A stretch of 27,958 bases of DNA from positions 1 to 27,958 of the forward strand of contig DATFDL010000395.1 in NCBI GenBank assembly GCA_035252155.1, written 5' to 3'. Shown here piece by piece: positions 14,689 through 22,400 of this stretch. Origin of the DNA: JAICLL01 sp035252155 (GTDB taxonomy: Bacteria > Planctomycetota > Planctomycetia > Pirellulales > JAICIG01). The translations under genes and the position numbers were made by a program. The notes beneath the pieces were generated by a model, which saw nothing but the letters and a program-made list of their open reading frames with translations, ran no database searches and had not been told where the DNA came from. The stretch's first letter is position 1. Every line of letters starts with the position of its first letter.

Positions 14689-16203
14689 ATGGAATTCGGC
14701 AAACTGAGCCGCGCGATGCGGCTATCGATCAGCGAAGGCGCATTGGCGTGCGCCATGGGCACATTGACCGGCGGAGTTTTTCTGACCGGTTTCGCGCTGG
14801 CGTTGGGCGCCAGCCGGTTCGAGATCGGCTTGATGGCGGCCATGCCCGCCATCGCCAATGTCGCACAACTCTTCGGCGCGTTTCTTATTGAGCGCACCGG
14901 CCACCGCAAGCGGGTCTGCCTGGGGGCGCTCACGGCCAGCCGCCTGCTGTGGCTGCTGATTTTGCTGGCCCCGCTCTGTGCGGTCGGCAACGGCGCCCGC
15001 TGGCCCATTTGGGCCTTGCTGGGGCTGCTGGCGGCTTCGAATGCTTTCAATGCGGTGGGCGGCGTCGGCTGGCTCTCGTGGATCAAAGACCTGGTGCCGG
15101 AGACCATCCGCATCGGTTTTCTAAGCCGGCGAAACCAGATCGACACCGTACTGGCACTGACGCTGAGCATCGTGGGCGGCATGTTTATCGACTGGTGGAA
15201 CCAAAGGCATACCGAGTCGATCGCGGGGTTCGTGATTGTCTTCGCAGCGGCCATGCTCTGCGGGCTGGTGGGCCTGCCGTTGATGGCGGCGATTCCCGAA
15301 CCCGCCAGCGATCGTGAGCCTGAACGCGAGGCCGCGCCCCCCATGCGCCGCCTGCTGGCCGCGCCGCTGCGCGATCGCAATTTCCGCCGGCTGCTTGGTT
15401 TTTACGGCTATTGGAACCTGGCCGTGAATGTGTCGGCCCCGTTCTTCGCGGTCTACATGCTCGAACGCCTGGAGCTGCCGTTCTGGTTTGTCACCGTGCT
15501 CTGCACGCTGTCGAGCGTGTGCGGCCTGGTCGCCAACCGCTTTTGGACCCGGCTGGCCGAAAAGTTTGGTCACCGGCCCGTGGTATTTCTGGCGACGCTG
15601 GGCGACGCCATCTATCCGATCTGGTGGATTTTCATCAGCCCCGAGTGGGCCTGGCTGCTGATTCCGGTGCATTGTTCGGGCGTGTTCAGCTCGCCGATCG
15701 CCGTCGGGCCGAACAACATCGTGCTCAAGCTTTCGCCGCGGAAAAATGCCTCGCCCTACATGGCCGTGTTCAATGCGGTGGTGGGGCCGGTGACGGCTTG
15801 CGCGGCCATCGCGGGCGGATACCTGGCTGGTTTTTTTCACGAAGTGTCGTACTCGTTTGGCCCCGTAACGTTAAGCGGGCTGCATTGGCTGTTCTTGATT
15901 TCGGCAGTCGGCCGGCTGAGCAGCCTGGCGCTGCTCTGGCGCGTGGTTGAGCCGCGGGCGCATTCGGTGCGTCGCGTGGTGCGGGTGCTGCGCCGAGTGC
16001 ATGCTCGTTCGCCGGCCAGTTGGCTGCCGGCGGCCAGTTGGCGGCCGACTTCGGCCTCGGTGCGGTGGGCCCGTGCGGGCTGGGATCCATCGACGGCGAC
16101 GATCGCTTACGTCAACCGCGGCGCCGCGGCCGAGGCACGGGCCGGGTTTTCGACGAATCCCGACGGAGCCGAACCCGCTGGACCAAGCCTTTCGGCCGCG
16201 TAG
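14689..16203 (+). CDS. Major facilitator superfamily transporter
   Basis: A 504-residue polytopic membrane protein. The first helices read GTLTGGVFLTGFALALGASR and FEIGLMAAMPAIANVAQLFG, and the loop RTGHRKRVCLGALTASR is the MFS motif-A-like loop between helices 2 and 3. A hydrophilic central loop (EPASDREPEREAAPPMRRLL, near residues 204-225) separates the two six-helix halves, and the equivalent second-half loop LAEKFGHRPVVFLATLGDA is present near residue 291. About 60 residues of soluble, Arg/Ala-rich tail after the last helix (from ARSPASWLPAASW) are unusual. Other bacteria have related transporters next to hydrolases, but substrate specificity cannot be read here. The gene stands alone; a small palindromic repeat begins two bases after its stop. 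Confidence 0.88.
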   Translation: MEFGKLSRAMRLSISEGALACAMGTLTGGVFLTGFALALGASRFEIGLMAAMPAIANVAQLFGAFLIERTGHRKRVCLGALTASRLLWLLILLAPLCAVGNGARWPIWALLGLLAASNAFNAVGGVGWLSWIKDLVPETIRIGFLSRRNQIDTVLALTLSIVGGMFIDWWNQRHTESIAGFVIVFAAAMLCGLVGLPLMAAIPEPASDREPEREAAPPMRRLLAAPLRDRNFRRLLGFYGYWNLAVNVSAPFFAVYMLERLELPFWFVTVLCTLSSVCGLVANRFWTRLAEKFGHRPVVFLATLGDAIYPIWWIFISPEWAWLLIPVHCSGVFSSPIAVGPNNIVLKLSPRKNASPYMAVFNAVVGPVTACAAIAGGYLAGFFHEVSYSFGPVTLSGLHWLFLISAVGRLSSLALLWRVVEPRAHSVRRVVRVLRRVHARSPASWLPAASWRPTSASVRWARAGWDPSTATIAYVNRGAAAEARAGFSTNPDGAEPAGPSLSAA

Positions 16204-16204
16204 C

Positions 16205-16233
16205 TCGTAGGATGGCCTTCCAGGCCGTCGTCC
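16205..16233 (+). repeat. Dispersed hairpin repeat R3, copy 1
   Basis: TCGTAGGATGGCCTT is followed by CCAGGCCGTCGTCC; GGCCT pairs with AGGCC. A second copy of identical length (29 bases) is at 17624-17652, where the inner stem is ACCT/AGGT instead. It begins directly after the MFS gene. Confidence 0.6.
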
Positions 16234-16239
16234 TTATGT

Positions 16240-16312
16240 GGTGGCTGGGGCAGAGCCGCGCTTCAAGCGACGTCATTACCGAGCCGGCCTTTCGCGGTGG
16301 TGCCCCGGCGGG
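16240..16312 (+). repeat. Dispersed repeat R1, diverged copy
   Basis: Starts with GGTGGCTGGGGCAGAGC and ends with GCCCCGGCGGG. The two ends correspond to the ends of the compact R1 copy at 23075-23116, but about 45 bases of extra sequence lie between them. It is directly followed by the tandem units at 16327-16482. Confidence 0.55.
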
Positions 16313-16326
16313 TTCACCAGCTCCGG

Positions 16327-16482
16327 GGCATCGCTGGCCGGCGGCGCGTCATAGTGGTTGCAATCCCGAAGACGGCCAGCTTCTGCCCCAGCCACCGGCC
16401 AAGCCTTTCGGGCATCGCTGGCCGCCGGCGCGTCAACGTGGTTGCAATCCCGAAGACGGCCAGCTTCTGCCCCAGCCACCGG
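16327..16482 (-). repeat. Tandem pair of 72-bp R1-containing units
   Basis: Unit 1 is 16327-16398 and unit 2 is 16411-16482; they differ at only three positions and repeat with a period of 84 bases. Each starts GGCATCGCTGGCC and ends TCTGCCCCAGCCACCGG, which is the R1 family in reverse orientation with an inserted middle (TGGTTGCAATCCCGAAGACG). Unit 2 ends 11 bases before the stop of the Hpt gene. Recent duplication is likely. Confidence 0.9.
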
Positions 16483-16493
16483 TGATCGGCGGC

Positions 16494-16814
16494 TTACCGA
16501 ACTCGCACACGGCGGCAGATGTCGACCAACGCGTCTAACGCCTCGTTGATTTCCACGTCGGGCCGGTCGTCGTGCAAAGCGGCTTCGAGCCGAGCGGCCA
16601 CTGGTGTCACTTGATGGAAGCCGTGGCTGCCTGCCGCGCCCTTGATCTGATGTGCCGAGGTGGTCAGGCCGGCCCGGTCGCCAGCGTCGAATTGCGCGAG
16701 CAACGTTGCCACGCGGCCGGGCATTTCCTCGACATATAGTTCCACGATCGATCCCAAGTCGGGATCGTCGGCCAGAGTCGAAAGAATCGGCGCCGCCTGC
16801 TCGCTCAACATCAT
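16494..16814 (-). CDS. Hpt-domain histidine phosphotransfer protein (orphan)
   Basis: A 106-residue helical protein with the Hpt phosphorylation motif SAHQIKGAAGSHGF (phospho-acceptor His near residue 54) and the downstream VAARLEAAL helix. The opening LYVEEMPGRVATLLAQ is also typical. It would relay phosphate between a hybrid histidine kinase and a response regulator in the cytoplasm. Two ATG codons are adjacent; GAGGAGG lies four bases before the first (16814) and seven before the second (16811), so the second may be used. No kinase or receiver gene is present in the window, so it is an orphan. Its 3' end abuts tandem repeats. Confidence 0.88.
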   Translation of the reverse strand: MMLSEQAAPILSTLADDPDLGSIVELYVEEMPGRVATLLAQFDAGDRAGLTTSAHQIKGAAGSHGFHQVTPVAARLEAALHDDRPDVEINEALDALVDICRRVRVR

Positions 16815-17281
16815 TCACCCTCCTCGAACCACTCCCGCCATGCGATGACTCCGCCGCCAAACCGCCTGACGCCGGGATGCACAAACGTAACACACGGCGG
16901 CGGCGATGGGTCCCGGTAGTCCCGGCCCTCGTGGCCGGCGTTTGTCGTCACATCCGTTGTAAGCTGAATTCTCGGCGGACGACGTCGGAACCGCCGGGCA
17001 CGAGGCCCGGAGCTACCCTCGCGGGGCGATGATTCAGGCCGGTTTTGACGATCCCGCGGAATGCCCCGATTGCCTCCGGTGCGTCACTCGCTGCAATCGG
17101 CAGCATTGCGCCGTGCGCCGCTTGAATCGCATCCTGCAAAAACCGAACGCAGCTTGCCCAGCTCACGCAAGCGGCAGCGTTGGACGATTGCTGGAAATAG
17201 CACGCACCGCTGGCTTCGGCCCACCGGCTGGCCGCCGGCGGTGGTGCCAACCATCCTGCTCCCTTTTGGAGAACCTCCCGA
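16815..17281. other. Intergenic region upstream of the Cys-rich gene, with repeat R5
   Basis: No gene is supported in these 467 bases. At 16991-17016 there is a dispersed-type repeat beginning CCGCCGGGCACGAGG and ending CCCGGAGCTAC, with a CCGGGC/GCCCGG stem. Frames on both strands are Arg/Ala-rich and motif-free. It must hold the promoters of the divergent Hpt and Cys-rich genes; no good hexamer pair was found. Confidence 0.45.
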
Positions 17282-17602
17282 ATGAAAGCCAAGATTCTGT
17301 TCTCGCTGTTGCTGATCGCCGGCGCGGTCGCATGGTTCAGTCAAGACGCTCAGGCCTTCGGTTTCCGCCGGCACATGGCCGGTTGCTGCGAGCCGACCTG
17401 CTGCGCTCCCGAGCCGACCTGCTGCATGCCCGAACCGACTTGCTGCGCTCCCGAGCCGACCTGCTGCGACCCTTGTGGCGATCCCTGCTGTGGTCGTCGT
17501 CATGGCCGGTTGCACCACTTTTTGCATCACCGCGGCCACCGCGGCTGCTGCCCGCCAGTCGATTGCTGCGGCGTTGGGCCCACCTGCGGGTGTGGCTACT
17601 AA
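17282..17602 (+). CDS. Small secreted Cys-rich protein with PEPTCC repeats
   Basis: A 106-residue protein with a clear signal peptide (MKAKILFSLLLIAGAVAWFS ending QDAQAF), GGAGAA about ten bases upstream of the ATG, and a mature part with 19 cysteines. Four near-identical seven-residue units (EPTCCAP) lie at about residues 37-64, followed by DPCGDPCCG, a His/Arg-rich stretch (RRHGRLHHFLHHRGHRG) and a C-terminus GCCPPVDCCGVGPTCGCGY. Paired Cys and clustered His suggest metal binding or heavy disulfide cross-linking outside the cell; neither is proven. Similar Cys-Cys-repeat exported proteins occur in planctomycetes, where they are candidates for cell-wall protein components. Its own terminator follows at 17679-17710, so it is monocistronic. 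Confidence 0.82.
   Translation: MKAKILFSLLLIAGAVAWFSQDAQAFGFRRHMAGCCEPTCCAPEPTCCMPEPTCCAPEPTCCDPCGDPCCGRRHGRLHHFLHHRGHRGCCPPVDCCGVGPTCGCGY
17390..17473 (+). repeat. Four tandem 21-bp units inside the Cys-rich gene
   Basis: Units start at 17390, 17411, 17432 and 17453, each of the form GAGCCGACCTGCTGC plus six bases. They encode EPTCC plus two residues. The high nucleotide identity suggests recent expansion by slippage or unequal recombination. Confidence 0.9.
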
Positions 17603-17623
17603 GTAAATGCAGACGCTCAGTGT

Positions 17624-17652
17624 TCGTAGGATGACCTTTTGCTAGGTCGTCC
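17624..17652 (+). repeat. Dispersed hairpin repeat R3, copy 2
   Basis: TCGTAGGATGACCTT followed by TTGCTAGGTCGTCC. GGATGACCT pairs with AGGTCGTCC with one G-U pair and a 6-base loop. Compared with the copy at 16205-16233, the inner G-C pair has become A-T, a compensating change. Confidence 0.6.
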
Positions 17653-17678
17653 GTGAGCACTACTCGAATCAGACGATG

Positions 17679-17710
17679 GCCCTGCTCGCTGCGGCGAGCA
17701 GGGCTTTTTT
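17679..17710 (+). terminator. Intrinsic terminator of the Cys-rich gene
   Basis: GCCCTGCTCG (17679-17688) and CGAGCAGGGC (17695-17704) form a perfect 10-bp stem with a 6-base loop, followed by six T (17705-17710). Located 77 bases after the stop codon. Confidence 0.92.
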
Positions 17711-17799
17711 ATTGCAGCCTGTATCTTTCGACGTGATAGGCCCTGCGGTATGGTGGGCGAAATCGTGGGAATCGCAAGCTCGTCCCAGCCTACGCCTAC

Positions 17800-19266
17800 A
17801 TGATGAATACCAAACGGACCCGAGAAAATATGAAGACGCTGAGCCCGCCAGCCATCTGCTTACGACGAAAGACCGTGATCGCAGCGATGGCGCTCTTTGC
17901 GGCCTCGGTTGCGAGCTTACTTCGCGCCGACGAAACCGCGCTCGACCGCTACGTTGCCAAGCCTGACCCGACGTATGCCTGGAAGCTTTTGCGAATAGTG
18001 CGCTCGGACGGTCTCACGCAGTATATCGTCGATCTCAAGTCGCAGACGTGGCGGACGCCGAAGGACGTCGATCGGCCCGTTTGGCAACACTGGCTGATCG
18101 TCGCGGTGCCGCGGCGGCCGGCGGCGGAGATCGCGCTGCTACGAATTGGCGGAGGGGCCAATGGCGGCGAGCCGCCCGAATCGGCCGAGCCGGCCACGCT
18201 CAAAATTGCCGAGACCACGCAATCGGTCGTCGCTGAACTGCGGATGGTGCCCAATCAGCCGCTGGTGCTGCACGGCGACGGCGTGCCGCGGAAGGAAGAC
18301 GACTTTATCGCCTACACCTGGAATGAATTTCTCAAGACGGGCGATGAGACCTGGCTCGCTCGATTGCCGATGGTCAAAAGCGCGGTCCGAGCAATGGACT
18401 GTGTCCAAGCGTTGCTAGCCGGCGACGATGCCGGTCGGATAACGATCGAGCGATTCGTGGTGGCGGGCGGATCGAAGCGCGGCTGGACTTCTTGGTGTAC
18501 GGCCGCCGTCGATCGCCGGGTGGCGGCCGTCATTCCCATCGTCATCGACGTGGTGAATGTGCCAAAGTGTTCGCGGCACCACGTGGCCGCCTACGGTTTT
18601 TATGCCGAAGCCATCGGCGACTATTTTCGGCATCATCTCACCGGACGGGTCGACGAGGCTCGAACCAAGCAGTTGTACGCGATTGAAGATCCTTATTCGT
18701 ATCGCGACCGACTGACGATGCCCAAGTTCGTCGTCAACGCGGCGGGCGATCAGTATTTCCCGCCCGACTCGTCGCGATTCTACTTCGACGACCTGCCGGG
18801 CGAAAAATATCTGCGCTATGTGCCCAACGCCGACCACAGTCTGCGAGACTCCGACGCGCTGGAGAGCATCATCGCGTTTTATCAAACGATTCTGGCCGAC
18901 CGGCCCCGGCCCAAGATTTTGTGGACTTTTGAAGACGACGGATCGATTCGCGTAAAGACCGCCGATCGTCCAACCGCCGTGACGCTGTGGCAGGCCACCA
19001 ACCCCCAGGCCCGTGATTTTCGTTTAAAGACGATCGGCAAGGCGTACCGCAGCCAGCCGCTGGCGGACGAGGACGGCGGAGCGTATGCCGGCCGTGTCGA
19101 GCCGCCGAAGCAGGGCTGGACGGCGTTTCTTGTCGAGTTGACGTTCGACGTGGGCGGACCGTATCCGCTGAAGCTGACCACCGCCGTGCGGATTTTGCCC
19201 GATACGCTGCCGTTTGCCGACCTCGACCCGGCCGAGGCGCCGTTGGAAAAGTCGGCCGGCAAGTGA
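17800..19266 (+). CDS. PhoPQ-activated protein (PqaA) family alpha/beta hydrolase
   Basis: A 488-residue secreted protein of the PhoPQ_related family. The catalytic features of an alpha/beta hydrolase are visible: nucleophile Ser225 in VAGGSKRGW, acid Asp317 in VNAAGDQYF, and His346 in PNADHSLRD. Upstream family blocks include TYAWKLLRIVRSDGLTQYIV, VWQHWLIVAVP, and ALLRIGGGANGGEPP. The C-terminus is a beta-domain (FEDDGSIRVKTADRPTAVTL, ELTFDVGGPYPLKLTTAVRI). The hydrophobic segment TVIAAMALFAASVASLLRADE at about 25-45 is a signal peptide. The ATG at 17830 (GAGAAAAT just upstream) may be the true start, shortening the product by ten residues. Natural substrates of this family are unknown. It stands alone between a terminator and a palindromic repeat. 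Confidence 0.9.
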   Translation: MMNTKRTRENMKTLSPPAICLRRKTVIAAMALFAASVASLLRADETALDRYVAKPDPTYAWKLLRIVRSDGLTQYIVDLKSQTWRTPKDVDRPVWQHWLIVAVPRRPAAEIALLRIGGGANGGEPPESAEPATLKIAETTQSVVAELRMVPNQPLVLHGDGVPRKEDDFIAYTWNEFLKTGDETWLARLPMVKSAVRAMDCVQALLAGDDAGRITIERFVVAGGSKRGWTSWCTAAVDRRVAAVIPIVIDVVNVPKCSRHHVAAYGFYAEAIGDYFRHHLTGRVDEARTKQLYAIEDPYSYRDRLTMPKFVVNAAGDQYFPPDSSRFYFDDLPGEKYLRYVPNADHSLRDSDALESIIAFYQTILADRPRPKILWTFEDDGSIRVKTADRPTAVTLWQATNPQARDFRLKTIGKAYRSQPLADEDGGAYAGRVEPPKQGWTAFLVELTFDVGGPYPLKLTTAVRILPDTLPFADLDPAEAPLEKSAGK

Positions 19267-19291
19267 TGTGAACTTAATCATTGCTCGGCAT

Positions 19292-19381
19292 CTGTAGGGA
19301 ACGCCCTCCGTGGCGTTCCGCGTGGGGCGGCGCGACGTCCACCGGCCATTCACGGAACGCCACAGTGGGCGTTCCCTACAG
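19292..19381. repeat. Complete palindromic repeat R2
   Basis: The left arm 19292-19320 begins CTGTAGGGAACGCCC and ends GTGGCGTTCCG. The right arm 19353-19381 begins CGGAACGCCAC and ends GGGCGTTCCCTACAG. The arms are complementary except for a three-base interior mismatch. A half copy is at 39-66. The element lies between the PqaA-family gene and the promoter of the PSD1 gene. Confidence 0.88.
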
Positions 19382-19388
19382 ACGATAC

Positions 19389-19418
19389 TTTCTCGCCGGC
19401 CGCGGTTTGGGTTATAAT
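19389..19418 (+). promoter_or_regulatory. Possible promoter of the PSD1 gene
   Basis: A perfect -10 hexamer TATAAT lies at 19413-19418. The -35 region (around 19389-19395, TTTCTCG) is weak. Transcription would start near 19425, about 65 bases before the ATG at 19490. Confidence 0.45.
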
Positions 19419-19489
19419 CGCCAGTGCTTCACGCCGGGGCGCCGCCTTGCGGTCGTCCCAGTCACCGCCCGCCCTTTGTCTTCGAGATC

Positions 19490-22400
19490 ATGCTATCCAT
19501 TCGTCGGCTGTGCGAGTTGACGCCCGTTGCGAAAACCGGCCCTGCGCCGGCCAAGCCGGGGCATCGCTTAGGCTCTGCCCCAGCCACCGGCCTCGCGGCA
19601 TTATTGCTCATCGTCCTCGCCGCGGCGTCGCGCGGCAGCGCCCAGGCGCCGCTTGCCGAGGTTGACTTTAACCGCGACATTAAGCCGATCCTCTCCAACA
19701 CCTGTTACAAATGCCACGGCCCCGATCCCGCCGAACGCAAGGGCGGCGCCGATGGTTTGCGGCTCGATACGCCGGATGGCGCACTGACCGACCTGGGCGG
19801 GTACGCGGCCATCGTGCCCGGAAAGCCAGAAGAAAGCGAGCTGATCCGACGCATCACTTCACAAGACGACTCGGAAAAAATGCCACCGCCGGCCAGCGGC
19901 AAGAAGCTCACCGCGCACGACATTGAGGTGCTCACGCAGTGGGTGCGGCAAGGAGCCAAGTACGCCGGGCATTGGTCGTACGTCAAGCCGATTCGGCACA
20001 AGTTGCCGCCTGTGCAAGACGCCGCCTGGCCGCGCAACGAAATCGACCATTTCATTTTGGCCCGGCTCGAACGCGAAGGGCTGCGGCCCTCGCCCGAAGC
20101 CGATCGGTATGCACTCATCCGCCGAGTTTCGCTCGATCTGACCGGCTTGCCCCCGACGCTTGAAGAAGTCGATGCCTTTGTTACCGATCCAGACCCCTTG
20201 GCGTATGAAAAGCTGGTCGACCGACTGCTGGAGCGACCGGCCTATGGCGAGCACTGGGCGCGGATGTGGCTCGACCTCGCCCGCTATGCCGACTCCGCCG
20301 GCTACGCCGACGACCCGGCCCGCACCATCTGGCTGTTCCGCGATTACGTCGTTCGCTCGCTCAACACCAACAAGCCGTTCGATCAGTTTACTCTCGAGCA
20401 GATCGCCGGCGACCTGCTGCCCGGCGCCACCGACGAGCAACTGATCGCCACCGCGTTTCATCGCAACACGCTCACCAACAACGAGGGGGGCACCAACGAT
20501 GAAGAGTTTCGCAACGTGGCCGTGGTCGATCGGGTGAATACCACGATGGCGGTGTGGATGGGCACGACCATCGCCTGCGCGCAGTGCCACAACCACAAGT
20601 ACGACCCCATTTCGCAGGAAGAGTTCTTCCGGTTTTTTGCTTTCTTTAACAATACCGAAGACGCCGACCGGGGCGACGAGTCGCCGCTGCTCTCGGTCTA
20701 CAGCGACGAGCAACTGCGGCGACGCAAGCTCTTGCAAGACGAATTGGCCAAGGCCGACGCGACGCTTCGCACGCCCACCCCGGAGCTGGCCGCGGGTCAA
20801 GCACGTTGGGAGCAGGAATTTCCGCTCGATCTGAAGTGGCAATCGCCCAAGCCTGTTTCGGTGGCATCGCAGGCCGCGGCAGGCACGACGGTGGCCGACG
20901 ACGGCACGGTGAGCGTCGCGGCCGGGGCGAAGAATGACACCTATACGGTTGAATTATCGCCGCCAGCCGGCACGTTGGTCGCCCTGCGGTTAGAGGCGCT
21001 CACCGACGACGCCCTGCCCGGCAAAGGCCCGGGGCACGCCGGCGGCAATTTCGTCCTCTCGAAGGTGTCGGCGGTGGTCGCGCCCCCCGAAGGGCAGGCG
21101 GTCGCCGGCCGGTTCGTGCGGATCGAGCTGCCGGGCAAAGAAAAAATCATGTCGCTGGCCGAGGTGCAGATCTTCCACGGTGGCGACAACGTGGCGGTGC
21201 GCGGCGAGGCCTCGCAGAGCAGCACGGCCTTCGGTGGCCCCGCCAAGCTCGCGATCGACGGCAACACCGACGGTCACTTCACGCAGGCCAAGAGCACCAC
21301 GCACACCGCCCCATCGGAGAATCCCTGGTGGGAGGTCGATCTGAAGAGCGAGCAGCCGCTCGATCGGATCGTCATCTTCAATCGCACTGATGGCGCGTTG
21401 GAAGACAGGCTCAAGGGCTTTAGGTTGATCGTACTGAACGAGCGTCGCGAGCCGGTTTGGCAACAGGCGCCGACTGACGTTCCGAAGCCAAGCACCGAGC
21501 TATCGCTCTCGGGACCACGGGCGATCGAGTTCGCTGCCGCGCTGGCCGATTACACCCAATCGGGCTTCGATCCGGCCGATGTGCTCAATAATAAAGATCC
21601 GAAGCAAAAGGGCTGGGCGGTCGGTGGTCAGACAGGGCAAACTCACACGCTGACGGTGGTCGCCAAGTCGCCGGTCGAATTAAAAGCCGGCTCAAAGTTG
21701 ACGGTCACCCTCGAGCATGCTTACCAATCGGCCGAGCACACGCTGGGCCGCTTCCGGCTGTCGCTGACCGACGACGTGCGTGCGGCGGAATTTGCCCGCA
21801 CGTCGCAGGCGGTCGTGGCCGCTTTGCGTCTGCCGGCGGGCAATCGCAACGCCGAACAGCAAGAGCAAATCGCTGCGTATTATCGTTCGCTGGCCCCTGA
21901 GTTGGCGACGGTCCGCCAACAGGCCGCCGATCTCAACAAGCAGCTCGCCGAAATCAAGCCCATCACCGTGCCGATCTTTCGCGAGTTGCCCGAAGGCCAG
22001 CGCCGCAAGACGCAACTGCAGCATCGCGGCAATTTTATGGATCTGGGGCAAGAAGTCAGCGAAGGCACGCCCGCGGCGTTTCCGCCGTTGCCTGCCGATG
22101 CTCCGCGCAATCGACTGACGCTCGCTCGCTGGCTGATCGACGAAAGCAACCCGCTGACGCCGCGCGTCATTGCCAATCGTTATTGGGAACAATTGTTTGG
22201 CATCGGCATTGTGGCCAGCAGCGAGGAATTCGGCTCGCAGGGAGAATTGCCCGTGCATCCTGAGTTGCTCGATTGGCTGGCCACCGAACTGGTGCGCACG
22301 CATTGGGATTTGAAAGCGCTGGTGCGGCTGCTGGTGACATCGGCCAGTTATCGGCAATCGTCGCGGGTGACGCCTGAGCTGGAAGAGCGCGATCCCGACA

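Noticed and set aside
14664..15840. Minus-strand frames opposite the MFS gene
   Set aside because: Hydrophilic Arg/His-rich sequences that mirror membrane helices; no support.
16327..16482. CRISPR or phage attachment duplication
   Set aside because: Only two 72-bp units, related to a dispersed palindromic repeat; no spacers, integrase or cas gene.
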